DNA of 64,000 bases from Hydrocarboniclastica marina (GCF_004851605.1 NZ_CP031093.1:3534692-3598691), one strand, 5' to 3'. Counted from the stretch's first letter, positions 16,915 through 26,950 are shown. Notes: a model not told the origin generated them from the sequence alone. Made by a program: numbers and translations.

Positions 16915-17346
16915 GTGGCAATGAACGTCAGCATCCGCTGGGCCGGGGAGGCCTGTTTCAAAGGGACCAGCGGTGCCGGGAATGAGGTCACCATGGACGG
17001 GCCGCCCGACCACGGCGGCAAGGACCAGGGGCCGCGCCCGATGGAGATGCTTCTTTTGGGGCTGGGCGGTTGTGCTTCATTCGACGTCACCAGCATTCTG
17101 CAGAAAGCACGTCAGGATATAACCGGCTGTGTGGCTGAGATCGAGGCAGAGCGCGCCGATGCGGTTCCTGCCGTCTTCACCCGTATTCATATTCACTTCG
17201 TCATCAGCGGTAATGATCTGAAGGAGAAACAGGTGCGGCGCGCTGTGGAGCTTTCGGCCGAAAAATACTGTTCGGCCTCCATCATGTTCAGCAAGGCCGG
17301 TGTAGAAGTTAGCCACGACTTTGAAATCAGGAGCAGTTCTGATTGA
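16915..17346 (+). CDS. OsmC/Ohr-family protein, YhfA-like
   Basis: A 143-residue OsmC-fold protein. The two redox-type cysteines of the family are visible in LGLGGCASFDVTS (about residue 60) and KYCSASIMF (about residue 121). OsmC/Ohr proteins reduce hydroperoxides through such a cysteine pair; the YhfA subgroup next to crp has no established role. GTG at 16915 is chosen because GAGGAAG lies 5 bp upstream, while the ATG at 16921 would be 11 bp away. The gene is divergent from vfr and followed by speD, a conserved neighbourhood in Pseudomonas, and E. coli also keeps yhfA beside crp. Confidence 0.88.
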   Translation: MAMNVSIRWAGEACFKGTSGAGNEVTMDGPPDHGGKDQGPRPMEMLLLGLGGCASFDVTSILQKARQDITGCVAEIEAERADAVPAVFTRIHIHFVISGNDLKEKQVRRAVELSAEKYCSASIMFSKAGVEVSHDFEIRSSSD

Positions 17347-17364
17347 GTATGAGCGTCGGAAGCG

Positions 17365-17400
17365 GCCCGGGCGGCCGGAAAAAGTAAAGCCCGGGCATTT
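17365..17400 (+). terminator. Probable terminator after the osmC-like gene
   Basis: Two copies of GCCCGGGC (17365-17372 and 17389-17396) can pair across a 16-base loop and are followed by ATTTTC. The T-run is short, so termination may be partial. Confidence 0.5.
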
Positions 17401-17558
17401 TCAACCGCAGGGTGAAACGGCATAATACGCACCCTTCCGCCGGTCTGCGCACTTCGGGTTATTCACGAAAAGCATCGGTGGTGGCCCTGGCAGAGCCATA
17501 TTGTCCTTTATGGGCGTGGACCTGTAGACATTTATCTCCTGTTTCGGAGGGGCTGGTG

Positions 17559-18353
17559 ATGGAAACCAAACTGCAACTGCACGGTTTCAATAACCTGACG
17601 AAGTCGTTGAGCTTCAACATTTACGACATCTGTTATGCGCAGACGGAAGAGCAACGTGCCGCCTACATCGACTATATCGATGAAATGTACAATGCGGAGC
17701 GCCTCACACAGATCCTGACAGATGTCGTCAAGATTATCGGTGCCAACGTGCTGAACATTGCCCGTCAGGACTACGAGCCCCACGGTGCCAGCGTTACCAT
17801 GCTGATCGCCGAGCATGAATTGGCCCCCGAGGATTACATCACTACCGAAGAATCACCAGGCCCGTTGCCAGACGCCATAATCGGGCATCTGGACAAAAGT
17901 CATGTCACGGTTCACACCTATCCTGAGAGCCACCCGTACGAAGGCATCAGTACGTTTCGGGCCGACATTGACGTGTCTACCTGTGGTCTGATCTCTCCGC
18001 TGAAAGTGCTCAACTATCTGATCCACAGTTTCGATTCGGATATCCTTACCGTTGATTACCGTGTGCGCGGTTTTACCCGCGACGTCGACGGTACCAAGCA
18101 CTACATCGACCACGACATCAGCTCGATCCAGAATTACCTGAGCGAAGACACCCGTGCGGCTTACCAGATGACTGATGTCAACGTCTACCAGGACAACATG
18201 TTCCATACCAAGATGATCCTGAAGGACTTCAAACTGGATAACTATGTCTTTGGTGTCAATGCCGAGGATCTGCCCGAAGAAGAGGCCCGTCAGATTCACG
18301 ACCGGCTACAGAAAGAGATGCTTGAGATCTTTTACTCCCGTAACTTGCCCTGA
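17559..18353 (+). CDS. speD: S-adenosylmethionine decarboxylase proenzyme
   Basis: Makes decarboxylated AdoMet, the aminopropyl donor for spermidine. At 264 residues it has the length of E. coli SpeD. The self-cleavage site that yields the pyruvoyl cofactor is K113-S114 in [17 protein letters not shown], and the conserved [12 protein letters not shown] follows with C142. The frame is open 49 codons further upstream, but the ATG at 17559 follows a strong CGGAGG and starts in the usual place. Spermidine supplies both arms of petrobactin, so this enzyme feeds the siderophore pathway at 3.5-10.8 kb, although vfr-osmC-speD is an older neighbourhood. Confidence 0.95.
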   Translation: METKLQLHGFNNLTKSLSFNIYDICYAQTEEQRAAYIDYIDEMYNAERLTQILTDVVKIIGANVLNIARQDYEPHGASVTMLIAEHELAPEDYITTEESPGPLPDAIIGHLDKSHVTVHTYPESHPYEGISTFRADIDVSTCGLISPLKVLNYLIHSFDSDILTVDYRVRGFTRDVDGTKHYIDHDISSIQNYLSEDTRAAYQMTDVNVYQDNMFHTKMILKDFKLDNYVFGVNAEDLPEEEARQIHDRLQKEMLEIFYSRNLP

Positions 18354-18608
18354 AGAGAGCAAGTCGTCGCCACGCCAGCCCGGGATCGGGCTGCAGGCAC
18401 CGCAAGCCCCTCGCTACTTTGCAATGGAAGAACCATCACCTGGGTTCCGCATACAGAGCCGCTGCCGTCAGGCTGCGACCGACCTATTAACAGGCTCGAA
18501 CAAACCCTTCGCTTTTATCCGCTTTAATTGATTGCCCCGCCACGGTAAAAAGAACTCAGCCTCACAGACGTCACTGCGTCGACGGCGCCACAGCAAGCGG
18601 GGGGACTT

Positions 18609-19457
18609 ATGACACAACGGTCAATCAGTAACATCATCCCAGCCAGGGCTACCAGCGATGGTGCCGGCGTTAAACTCAAGCGTTCCCTGGGTCAGTCCGC
18701 CCATTCGCGGGTCGACCCTTTCCTGATGCTGGACGAATTCTATTCCGACGACCCCGCGGACTACCTGGCCGGTTTTCCCAGTCATCCCCACCGCGGTTTC
18801 GAGACAGTGACATACATGCTGGAAGGCCACATGCTCCACGAGGACCACCTGGGCAATCGCGGCGACCTTCGCTCGGGCGGTGTTCAGTGGATGACCGCCG
18901 GACGGGGCATCGTTCACTCGGAGATGCCGCAGCAGGACCAGGGGGTCATGAGAGGCTTCCAGCTTTGGATCAATCTCCCCGCCGCTCAGAAAATGAAGGA
19001 CGCCAGCTATCGGGATATTCAGTCCGAAGACATTCCGGTTACCCGACTTGCAGGCGGCGGGCGTGCCAAGGTGATTGCCGGAGAACTGGAACTGCCGGAT
19101 AAAACTTTAACCGGCGCGGTGCTAGGCGGTGATGTTGAGCCCCTTTATGTTGACCTCACGCTAAATCCGGGCGAGCAGTTTGATTGCAGGCTGCCCGCAG
19201 CGCACCAGGGCTTTATCTACATTTACGACGGCGACGTGAGTGTCGGTACCGATGCGCTGGGAGCGGGCAATGCGGGCGTGCTATCCGGGGGCGAAGCATT
19301 GCTGGTCACGGCAGGCGGTGTCGGCGCAGGCCTGCTGCTGTTGGCAGCCAGGCCGATCGATGAACCGATCGTGCAGTACGGACCCTTTGTAATGAATACG
19401 CGCGAAGAAATCGAAGAGGCGCTGCAGGACTTTCGCAGCGGCCGCCTGACCACCTGA
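18609..19457 (+). CDS. Pirin family protein
   Basis: A bicupin of 282 residues. The N-terminal cupin carries the metal ligands of pirins in FPSHPHRGFETVTYM (the two histidines) and later HSEMP (histidine and glutamate). The C-terminal cupin starts around residue 175 and lacks obvious ligands, as is usual. Bacterial pirins include quercetinases and proteins that modulate other enzymes, so the function here is open. The start follows GGGGGGA. It is convergent with prkB, 29 bp between the stops. Confidence 0.9.
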   Translation: MTQRSISNIIPARATSDGAGVKLKRSLGQSAHSRVDPFLMLDEFYSDDPADYLAGFPSHPHRGFETVTYMLEGHMLHEDHLGNRGDLRSGGVQWMTAGRGIVHSEMPQQDQGVMRGFQLWINLPAAQKMKDASYRDIQSEDIPVTRLAGGGRAKVIAGELELPDKTLTGAVLGGDVEPLYVDLTLNPGEQFDCRLPAAHQGFIYIYDGDVSVGTDALGAGNAGVLSGGEALLVTAGGVGAGLLLLAARPIDEPIVQYGPFVMNTREEIEEALQDFRSGRLTT

Positions 19458-19486
19458 AGCCAGCCTTTCCCCAGCGCCAGACGGGA

Positions 19487-20353
19487 TCAGGCGTATCGCT
19501 TGCGCTGCATCATCTCCAGTACAGCGGGTCGGACGATCAGGTCCATGGCCAGGGGGAACTTGGTCCCTGGCACGACAATGGTGTCGTGCCGGGACATGAA
19601 GCTCTGGGGAATCATCTGGATCAGCCGGGGAAAGTCCACGCCGGGATAATCCTGGAAGTGGATGACTATCATGCTCTCGTCGTCAGTGGGCACATCCCGG
19701 ACCGTGAAAGGGTTAGACGTATCCACCAACGGCACCCGCTGGAAATTAATGTGGGTGCGGGAAAACTGAGGCACGATGTCGCGCACATAGTCATCCATCC
19801 GGTTGATGATCGTCTGCACAACAGCTTCTTCCCGATAACCCCGACTATTGGTGTCCCGGTAGATTTTCTGGATCCACTCCAGGTTGACGATAGGTGTCAC
19901 CCCTATGAGCAGGTCGACGTGGCGTGGCACATCAAATTGCTCGGTCACAACGCCACCGTGCAGACCCTCGTAAAACAGCAGATCCGTCTCAGTCGGCAGC
20001 GAACGCCAGGGCGTGAAATCGCCCGGTGTGTGGCCCGCCCGGATCAGCGCAAGATCATCATCATGAACATACTCGCGGAACTGCCCGGTTCCGGTACTGC
20101 CATAATCCTGGAACAGCGCCTCCAGCTTGTCGATATGGTTCGCAGTCATGGAAAAATGGTTGCGCTCGCCATACTGGCCTTTCGCCGCGAGACGTGTCAT
20201 CTGGGCGCGGGTGTATCGGTGAAAGCTGTCGCCGCTGACCATCGCCGCACGGAGGTTCTCGCCGGCGAAGATTTTGCCGAAGACCGTACCTGTGGTGGTC
20301 GTGCCGGCACCGGATGAGCCGGTTACAGCGATGATGGGATAACGTTTGGACAT
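19487..20353 (-). CDS. prkB: PrkB-type phosphoribulokinase-like kinase
   Basis: A P-loop kinase of 288 residues with GSSGAGTTT at about residues 12-20, SGDSFHRY at 41-48 and YEGLHGGVV. It belongs to the phosphoribulokinase/uridine kinase family, but there is no RuBisCO or other Calvin-cycle gene in the window. The E. coli homologue also sits near crp and yhfA. The physiological substrate of this group is not established, so it should not be taken as evidence of carbon fixation. Confidence 0.88.
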   Translation of the reverse strand: MSKRYPIIAVTGSSGAGTTTTGTVFGKIFAGENLRAAMVSGDSFHRYTRAQMTRLAAKGQYGERNHFSMTANHIDKLEALFQDYGSTGTGQFREYVHDDDLALIRAGHTPGDFTPWRSLPTETDLLFYEGLHGGVVTEQFDVPRHVDLLIGVTPIVNLEWIQKIYRDTNSRGYREEAVVQTIINRMDDYVRDIVPQFSRTHINFQRVPLVDTSNPFTVRDVPTDDESMIVIHFQDYPGVDFPRLIQMIPQSFMSRHDTIVVPGTKFPLAMDLIVRPAVLEMMQRKRYA

Positions 20354-20531
20354 AGGCGCTTCTGAGAATGGATCGGTTCAGGGCGCATTCTGGCATGCTC
20401 TTGCCCCAGGGTCATCCTCGGCCCAGCGCGCGCATCACATGTTCGGCGCGTTCCTGAGCGACCCCGTCACCTGCTGTAGTCGTCTGCCCTGGTTCCGTTC
20501 GCGACAAACACAACCAGACCCCGGGCCTTTG

Positions 20532-23500
20532 TCAATCCTCGAACGAAACGGGCCGTTCTATGGCGCCGCCCTGGGCATAGTCCATCCCCATTTCCACCAA
20601 CAGATCCACCGCAGCACGGTCTTCAACCTGGCCGGCGATAATTTCCCGACCGAGAAAATGGGTCATGTCGATCATGGAGCGGACCAATGCCTGGTCGTTT
20701 CTGTCCTGCAGCAACTCAAGGATAAACGAGCCGTCGATTTTCACCCGGGCGACCGGGAGCTGCTTCAGCAGGTCGTAAGACTCACTGCGTCCATAGAACT
20801 GGCTCAAACAGAAATGACACCCAAGCTCACTCATTTCGGCCATGAACGAGGCCGTATTTTCAGGGTGGGCCCGCGCAGCTGCCTCGGTAATTTCAAACCA
20901 GAGGTGCTCGATGGGCGCATCTTTCTGGCTCATCGTTTCGAAGATAACTTCCAGCAGGGCAGCATCGGCCAAAGAGGACGCCGACAGGCTGACGCCGAGA
21001 CTGCCGAGATCTTCCAGCTTCTTCGGATGACATGACATCCAGTCAAGCAAATGCCCGATCAGCCAGCGGTCCACGGTCTGAATCCGGCTGTGGCGTTCAG
21101 CTATTCGCGAGAACTCAGACCCGTGTATCAGCTGACCCGACTCGTCATACATGCTGTACAACACCTGATGCTGCACGCCCAGGCGGGTCTCACCATGAAG
21201 CGGAAGAATCTTCTGCGACCGCAGGAGAATCCGCTCTCGGGCCAGGTCTTCAACGCTGGTAAATTTGGCTATCAATTTTTCGTCGCGAGGGTTCTCTACC
21301 TCAACAGGTGCATGCCAGAGCACAGCCTCACGACCGTCTTTCCGGCACCGCACCAGGCCATCCTCTACACTGGCAAGCCACTGCTCGGCCGACGCCAGCC
21401 CCGGCTGATCCACTGCGATGCCCGCATTGGCCGAGAGCCGATAGTCCTGCCCGGCAAAGTGCAACGGCAACGTCTTGACCACCCCGATCAGGCCATTCAC
21501 TTGCTGATCAACGTCCTCCGCGGTCAGCAGGAAACCGAATCGCGGGCCACCCAGGCGCGCCAGATGACTGTTCTCGGGAACATGAGTCCCGAGCAGTTCG
21601 GCCACACGACGCAGTGCCTCATCCCCGGACTCGAACCCGGCGGTATCGCTCAGCTCACGCAGGTATTGCAGCTCCAGTACCACCAGCGCCTTCTGGGCCG
21701 GCTGCTCCCGAGGATCTACAACTGCCGCGATCGCCAGGTGCTCGCCCAGACAACGTTCGAACTCACGACGGGTGTTGAGACCTGTCAATTCGTCGCGGGT
21801 ACTGGCCAGCGAAGCTTGCTCGTAGACCTGCCGCACCATTCGGTCGATACTCTCATCGACGATCGGCCGCTCGAAGTCAGGGTCGTGAACGACAATGCCT
21901 TTCTGCAAATGGTCGGCCATTTTGACCAGATCGAATTCAACCAGCTTCATGCCCTGATGATTGACGAACACGAACCGCGACCCATCCCGGCCCATCCAGA
22001 CCAATCGCATGTAGCTCGGGTTTTCGGGGTCTTCCTGATATTTCATCCAATCGCCGAGCTTCAGCTCCCGGGCCCGGTTTATCCAGCGCTGCAGGCTCTT
22101 GCGCCGCCTGTCACCCATCCCGGCAGGGTCTGCGGCTTTGGCCACCGCGGGCATTTTTATCAGCTCGGAGGCAGGAGAATCACGCCCGGTCAGGAAGTGC
22201 TTCAGGCCCTCCCGGATCTGCGCAGCGGGCTTCTGGTTGCTGGAGATGGAGGCCAGCCCTTCCTGGATTATCCGCAACAACTCACGCAGATCCACGGGCA
22301 TGGTCGGGTCTCGTGAGAACGCCATAAGCGTGTCGACGACCAGCAGGTAGCTCTGCCAGGCGCTGCTGTCCGGCCCCTGGCGAACATGGGTCAGCGTCAG
22401 CAAATCCCGCCATCCCTCATTGAGTAGTGTTACCAGTGCTCGCGGTACGGGCTGATCTCCGACAAGCCGCTCCAGCGCCTGACCGACCGCACTGCGCGCG
22501 TCTTCAACTTTCTGTGCCCCTTCGGCGGCGGCAGTGACGCGCTCCACGTTTCGACGGTAGGCAAGGTTCTGCCGGGCCACCAGTTCGTCCAGCTCAGTCA
22601 GCGCTTCGTCGAAAACTCCCGGATCGCTGGCATAACCGGTGTTGATCTTCTCAATGATACCCTCGACGCGCCGCTGCAATACAGGGTTGGGCCTGCCTCC
22701 GCGCGGGCCCAACTGCGCGATTCGGTTGAGGACGCCTCGCACGGCGTTGTCATCATCATCAAATGCTCCTTTTCCCTGCAGCGCCGCCTGGAGCACGGGA
22801 ATGCCCAGCTGATGCAGCTGCGCACGGGAGGTTTCGCTCAGCCTCGGGCTCTGCTCCACACTCATCAGAAACTGATCAACGACGTCCAGTGTTTCTTCCT
22901 GCTCGGGCGCCAGCCGTCGGGCTTCCAGCGCCGCCATGCGCGCTTCCACACGGGCCCGCAAAGACTTCATCTCGCCAGCGACTATTTCCGTCCGCTCCTG
23001 GGCAGACACCGCAATCGCGCCCAACTCGTGGTGAAACTCGTCGTTGCTCAGTGGTATCGCTGTTGAATCGGTGAGAGATGAGGCCGCGCCCTCCGGGCTA
23101 CGGCCGTTCTTCAGAGTGGAAAGGAGACGCCGCACAGTCGCAAACGCGGACACCGCCGTCTCATTGCTTTGTCTGAACGCTGCATCGGCCGGCTTGCGCC
23201 GGCTGCGGCCCGGCTCCGGATCCTGTTTTGCAACAGCTCCGTCAACCTTATCCCGGGCATTTCCAGGCACGGCTTGCAAGGCCGGCTGTGATGCCGCAAG
23301 CCTGGGTTTTTCAGTTGGCGCGGCGTTGGCTTTCCCAGGGTTCTGCTCGCTGAGAAACTTGCTGAGGTCCAGGTCCGGCAAAATGCCATGACGGATAAAA
23401 ATCTGATTCAAAGCGGTATAGAGCGGCTCCAGGTTCTTTACGACCTCTTGCTCAAAAACACGAAAGGCGATTTTGTCGACAGCACGGGAGAAGCCCAGGT

Positions 23501-24332
23501 TCTCCTGGGCCTGGCGAAACGCGTCGCACACCAGGATGGGCCCGAGCGGGTTCTGATGGCCGGAGTTGATGCCGACATTGGCTTTAGCCAGCCGCATCTT
23601 GAGCTGGAGCAATGGGCCCCGGAACTGGGTCTCTGCCTTGCTGACCATTACGCGCAGGAGTAGCCAGTCCTCGAAGACACCTTTATCAACGAGATCAAGC
23701 TTCGACTTGCTCTGCTCACCCTGCTCAGGACGTGCCTGGGGTGTTTCGATCGCCCGATTCATGGTCTGCCAGAACGGCCGCTGGTATTTCGGCAGCGCCA
23801 TCGCAGCATCCATCAGCTCCTGGGCCAGTTGATCGTTGACCTGCTGTGCTGACGCCTGCAGTTGGCGGTCGACTTCCTTGAACCACTCCGCGACCAGGGG
23901 CTCAACAAACTGGGCGGTCGCACGGGTGCACTGCCTCAATATGAAGCCGCCTTGCTCCGGCCCTTTCGGGGAAGGCTGAAATGAACCTGAGCCGGCGAGG
24001 CACTGGCTGAGAAGAGCCTCGATTGCCTGGGGGTTCGACTGCGTGAACTCGACACCCATTGCGCCGTCGATACGTCGGACCGGTCGGGCCTGGAGGCTGA
24101 ACTCCTTGCGGGCATCCGGTTCGAAAAAACGTACACTGACCAGCGGTGAACTCCGCGCAAACAACGGCTGGATTCGGCCCGCAACGTCGCTGGAGTACCG
24201 CAAAAAAAGACCCTCGGCACAGAAGTCAGCTATCTCGCACGGCCACTCGCCCTCACCGATTTGCAATATCGCGTCGAGCCTGATGGGACGCCGAACGCTA
24301 TTGCGCCGGTCAACCGTTTTACCTGATACCAC
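20532..24332 (-). CDS. PilZ-DUF1631 protein with degenerate GGDEF and EAL domains
   Basis: A very large cytoplasmic protein (1266 residues). Residues about 8-100 look like a PilZ domain: RRNSVRR at 9-15 supplies the c-di-GMP-binding arginines, but the second motif reads DFCAEG (36-41), cysteine replacing the usual serine. The middle resembles DUF1631 (NPLGP near 263; a second block with GIPVLQAAL). Residues about 835-990 are a GGDEF fold whose signature is GGPRF, and about 1005-1260 an EAL fold in which E-x-L has become VQHQVL, the asparagine SVNLS is SLSAS, and DDFG is SQFYG; only FEITE, VKIDGSF and AQGG remain. It is therefore probably a receptor or scaffold, not an enzyme. The start is GTG behind GAAGG. 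Confidence 0.88.
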   Translation of the reverse strand: MVSGKTVDRRNSVRRPIRLDAILQIGEGEWPCEIADFCAEGLFLRYSSDVAGRIQPLFARSSPLVSVRFFEPDARKEFSLQARPVRRIDGAMGVEFTQSNPQAIEALLSQCLAGSGSFQPSPKGPEQGGFILRQCTRATAQFVEPLVAEWFKEVDRQLQASAQQVNDQLAQELMDAAMALPKYQRPFWQTMNRAIETPQARPEQGEQSKSKLDLVDKGVFEDWLLLRVMVSKAETQFRGPLLQLKMRLAKANVGINSGHQNPLGPILVCDAFRQAQENLGFSRAVDKIAFRVFEQEVVKNLEPLYTALNQIFIRHGILPDLDLSKFLSEQNPGKANAAPTEKPRLAASQPALQAVPGNARDKVDGAVAKQDPEPGRSRRKPADAAFRQSNETAVSAFATVRRLLSTLKNGRSPEGAASSLTDSTAIPLSNDEFHHELGAIAVSAQERTEIVAGEMKSLRARVEARMAALEARRLAPEQEETLDVVDQFLMSVEQSPRLSETSRAQLHQLGIPVLQAALQGKGAFDDDDNAVRGVLNRIAQLGPRGGRPNPVLQRRVEGIIEKINTGYASDPGVFDEALTELDELVARQNLAYRRNVERVTAAAEGAQKVEDARSAVGQALERLVGDQPVPRALVTLLNEGWRDLLTLTHVRQGPDSSAWQSYLLVVDTLMAFSRDPTMPVDLRELLRIIQEGLASISSNQKPAAQIREGLKHFLTGRDSPASELIKMPAVAKAADPAGMGDRRRKSLQRWINRARELKLGDWMKYQEDPENPSYMRLVWMGRDGSRFVFVNHQGMKLVEFDLVKMADHLQKGIVVHDPDFERPIVDESIDRMVRQVYEQASLASTRDELTGLNTRREFERCLGEHLAIAAVVDPREQPAQKALVVLELQYLRELSDTAGFESGDEALRRVAELLGTHVPENSHLARLGGPRFGFLLTAEDVDQQVNGLIGVVKTLPLHFAGQDYRLSANAGIAVDQPGLASAEQWLASVEDGLVRCRKDGREAVLWHAPVEVENPRDEKLIAKFTSVEDLARERILLRSQKILPLHGETRLGVQHQVLYSMYDESGQLIHGSEFSRIAERHSRIQTVDRWLIGHLLDWMSCHPKKLEDLGSLGVSLSASSLADAALLEVIFETMSQKDAPIEHLWFEITEAAARAHPENTASFMAEMSELGCHFCLSQFYGRSESYDLLKQLPVARVKIDGSFILELLQDRNDQALVRSMIDMTHFLGREIIAGQVEDRAAVDLLVEMGMDYAQGGAIERPVSFED

Positions 24333-24487
24333 GTTGATACCTTCGTTCTAGCTAATCGCCGGAGAAACTGTTGAGTACGGTCCAGGCGTTTCGGGATGAG
24401 TTATCATCACGTGAACACCCACTATGACCAGGCCTGCGGTACTTGAGCGTGCGTCTGCCTGAGTTTCCCGCCCCCTATTGGCCAACC

Positions 24488-25558
24488 ATGTTTTCTAAAT
24501 ATCTTGTAATTATACTAGCCGGTTTTTTTGTTCTCGCCTGTTCTGGCTGCAGTTCCATTTATTACTATTCGCAGGCCGCTGGCGGCCAGCTCTCGCTGTT
24601 ACAGCAGCGTTCCGCGGTCAACACGCTCATCGACGACCCATCTACGTCCGCAGAGCTTCGCGCGGCTTTACTGAGGGTGGAAGCCATCCGTACGTTCGCG
24701 GGTGAAGCGCTGGCCCTGCCGGTAGGTGATACCTACTCAAGCTATGTCGACCTCGAGCGGGAAGCCGTGGTCTGGAACCTCCTCGTTGCGCCGGTGGATT
24801 CACTTGAACTCAAGGCTTGGTGCTACCCCACAGTGGGCTGCCAGACCTACCGGGGCTATTTCAGCCGGAAGGGCGCAGAAGCAGCCGCCCAGCGCTTTGC
24901 GCCCGAGCAGTGGGATGTCTGGATCGCGGGTATTCCGGCCTACTCAAGCCTGGGCTGGTTTGAGGACCCCCTGCTGAGCACCTTCATTTTTTGGCCTGAG
25001 GATCAGCTCGCAGCGCTTTTATTCCATGAGCTTAGTCATAAACTGGTCTATGTTGCCGGCGACACTGTTTTCAACGAAAGCTACGCCACCGCCGTGGAGT
25101 TGGAGGGGCTGCTGAGGTATCTGAATGCGTCCGGGCAGACTACGCTGATTGCAGATGCTTTGGCGCGACAGGACATGGCGCAGGAGTTCACCGAGATGGT
25201 CATGAGTAGCGCAGACGCGCTACAGCAGCTCTACCGCGAACCGGACCTGCCGCACTCGGCACTGGTGGCGCAAAAAGAGCGGCTTATTGCAGAGCTGCGA
25301 GCGCGCTACGATAAACAGAGGCACGATTGGCTGAAACCGAACGCCTACCGGGCTTTTTTTGACGATGGGCTCAACAATGCGCGTATTGCCAGCGTCGGCA
25401 CCTACAACCGTTGGGTTCCAGCATTCAGAAGATTACTGGCTGAAAAGCATGGCGACTTTGCAGCGTTTCACCGCACCGTAGGCGAACTTGCACGCATGGA
25501 GGGCGCACAGAGGACACAGCGTCTGGAGCAGCTGCAATCTGCAGCGTTCTCCCGCTAG
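24488..25558 (+). CDS. Putative zinc aminopeptidase lipoprotein
   Basis: A 356-residue exported protein. The N terminus MFSKYLVIILAGFFVLAC is a lipoprotein signal with a probable lipidated cysteine at residue 18. The zinc motif HELSH follows FIFWPEDQLAALLF in the middle, with a downstream glutamate in NESYATAVELEG as probable third ligand. This is the pattern of the predicted aminopeptidase family COG4324. The frame also opens at a TTG at 24443, but the ATG at 24488 places the signal peptide at the start; no strong Shine-Dalgarno is visible. Peptide substrates are unknown. It is divergent from the PilZ-DUF1631 gene. Confidence 0.82.
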   Translation: MFSKYLVIILAGFFVLACSGCSSIYYYSQAAGGQLSLLQQRSAVNTLIDDPSTSAELRAALLRVEAIRTFAGEALALPVGDTYSSYVDLEREAVVWNLLVAPVDSLELKAWCYPTVGCQTYRGYFSRKGAEAAAQRFAPEQWDVWIAGIPAYSSLGWFEDPLLSTFIFWPEDQLAALLFHELSHKLVYVAGDTVFNESYATAVELEGLLRYLNASGQTTLIADALARQDMAQEFTEMVMSSADALQQLYREPDLPHSALVAQKERLIAELRARYDKQRHDWLKPNAYRAFFDDGLNNARIASVGTYNRWVPAFRRLLAEKHGDFAAFHRTVGELARMEGAQRTQRLEQLQSAAFSR

Positions 25559-25579
25559 TGCACTCGGTTTCGCCACCTG

Positions 25580-26893
25580 CTACAGAGGTTTGATGAAGAT
25601 CTTCGAGTTCCGCTGCCGGTTATACTGGGCTTGCCGGGCGGCGGGTAGCTCGGCAACCTGTGCGGGTTCAAAGCCTCTCTCACGAAACCAGTGCTCAGCC
25701 TGGGTCGTAAGCACGAACAACCGTTCCAGGCCCTGCGCCCGGGCGACGCGCTCGATCATGGCGAGAACCTGATCGCCCCGGCCAAAACGCCTATATTGGC
25801 CGCTGACGGCGAAGCATGCCAACTCACCGATTCCTTCTTCTGCGTAGGGGTAAAGCGCCGCGCAGCCAATGATCGTGCCATCTCGCTCGTCGACGACAAA
25901 CCGGTCAACTTCGGTTTCCAGCAACTCCCGAGGGCGCCGCACGAGCACGCCCGCGGCCTCCAGCGGCTGGATAAGTTCCTGGATACCGCCAATATCTTCC
26001 GCCCGTGCCGGGCGCACCTCTTCGTAGGGATCGTCAGTGACCAGCGTGCCCGACCCATCCCGGGTGAATAACTCTTCCAGCAGCGCGCCCTCGTCTTCAT
26101 AACTGATGATATGGGCGCGCCGAACCCCACGGGAGCACGCATCACAAGCAGCCTGTAGCGCTTCGGCCTGAGCTGGACTCAGATCGGCGCCATTCAGCAA
26201 ACCGCGTGCTTCCCGTACCCTGAGCTCCCGGATCAGGGCTCCCGCCTCATCCATGATGCCGACGCTGGACGCGAACATAATCAGCTTTTCCGCCCTCAGC
26301 GCAGCCGCCGTCTGGCTGGCAACATCCTCATAGGCAAGATTAAAAACGTCCCCTGTTGGCGAGTAGCCCAGTGGCGGCAGGATAACGATGTTGCCGCCAT
26401 CCAGCAGCGCCTCCAGGCCGTCACTGTCCACACGGCGCACACGGCCGGTGTAGCCCAGGTCGGTGCCATCGAGCACGCCCAGGGGTTTCGCCGTAATGAG
26501 GTTGCCGCTGACCACGCGCATCCGTGCTCCGTGCATGGGCGAGTTTATGAGCCCCATGGACAGCCGGCGCTCCAGGGACGCACGCAACCGGCCGACCGCT
26601 TCCATCACCAATGGCAGGTGGGCCTCGGGTGTAACCCGCAAGCCGTTCTCATGCAGGTGCGTTTCGGCGCCGGCCTCCTCAAGCCGCCGCTCGATTTGAG
26701 GACGCGCTCCGAACACCAGCACTAACCGTGTACCCAGGCTCGCGAGCAGGGTGATGTCGTGGATGATATGAGTGAGATTCGGGTGTTCCAGCACTTCTCC
26801 ACCCAGGGTCAGCACCAGCGTGCGGCCCCGATGGGCATTGATGTAGGGCGCAGAATGCCGAAACCAGTAAAGCCAGTTGTGGGGGTCAGTCAC
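25580..26893 (-). CDS. argA: Amino-acid N-acetyltransferase (N-acetylglutamate synthase)
   Basis: Makes N-acetylglutamate, the first step of arginine synthesis. The 437-residue protein has the classical ArgA build: an N-terminal amino-acid-kinase domain (LVLTLGGEV, LVLVFGARPQIERRL) that binds arginine for feedback inhibition, and a C-terminal GNAT domain (about 295-437) with the acetyl-CoA loop QYRRFGRGDQVLAMIERVA. The GTG at 26893 follows GGAG; a TTG directly before it is also possible. argE lies 57 bp upstream on the same strand, so the two form an arg unit. Confidence 0.94.
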   Translation of the reverse strand: MTDPHNWLYWFRHSAPYINAHRGRTLVLTLGGEVLEHPNLTHIIHDITLLASLGTRLVLVFGARPQIERRLEEAGAETHLHENGLRVTPEAHLPLVMEAVGRLRASLERRLSMGLINSPMHGARMRVVSGNLITAKPLGVLDGTDLGYTGRVRRVDSDGLEALLDGGNIVILPPLGYSPTGDVFNLAYEDVASQTAAALRAEKLIMFASSVGIMDEAGALIRELRVREARGLLNGADLSPAQAEALQAACDACSRGVRRAHIISYEDEGALLEELFTRDGSGTLVTDDPYEEVRPARAEDIGGIQELIQPLEAAGVLVRRPRELLETEVDRFVVDERDGTIIGCAALYPYAEEGIGELACFAVSGQYRRFGRGDQVLAMIERVARAQGLERLFVLTTQAEHWFRERGFEPAQVAELPAARQAQYNRQRNSKIFIKPL

Positions 26894-26950
26894 CAATCAG
26901 TCTCCAGGGGTGCAGCTCAACAGCCTATGGTTCAGGTGCCGTTTATGGCG

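Noticed and set aside
19487-20353. Phosphoribulokinase as a sign of carbon fixation
   Set aside because: It is the PrkB type found near crp in heterotrophs; there is no RuBisCO or other Calvin-cycle gene nearby.
21051-22316. 421-codon open frame on the + strand opposite the PilZ-DUF1631 gene
   Set aside because: Antisense shadow in GC-rich coding DNA; the GGDEF-like fold is clear on the other strand.
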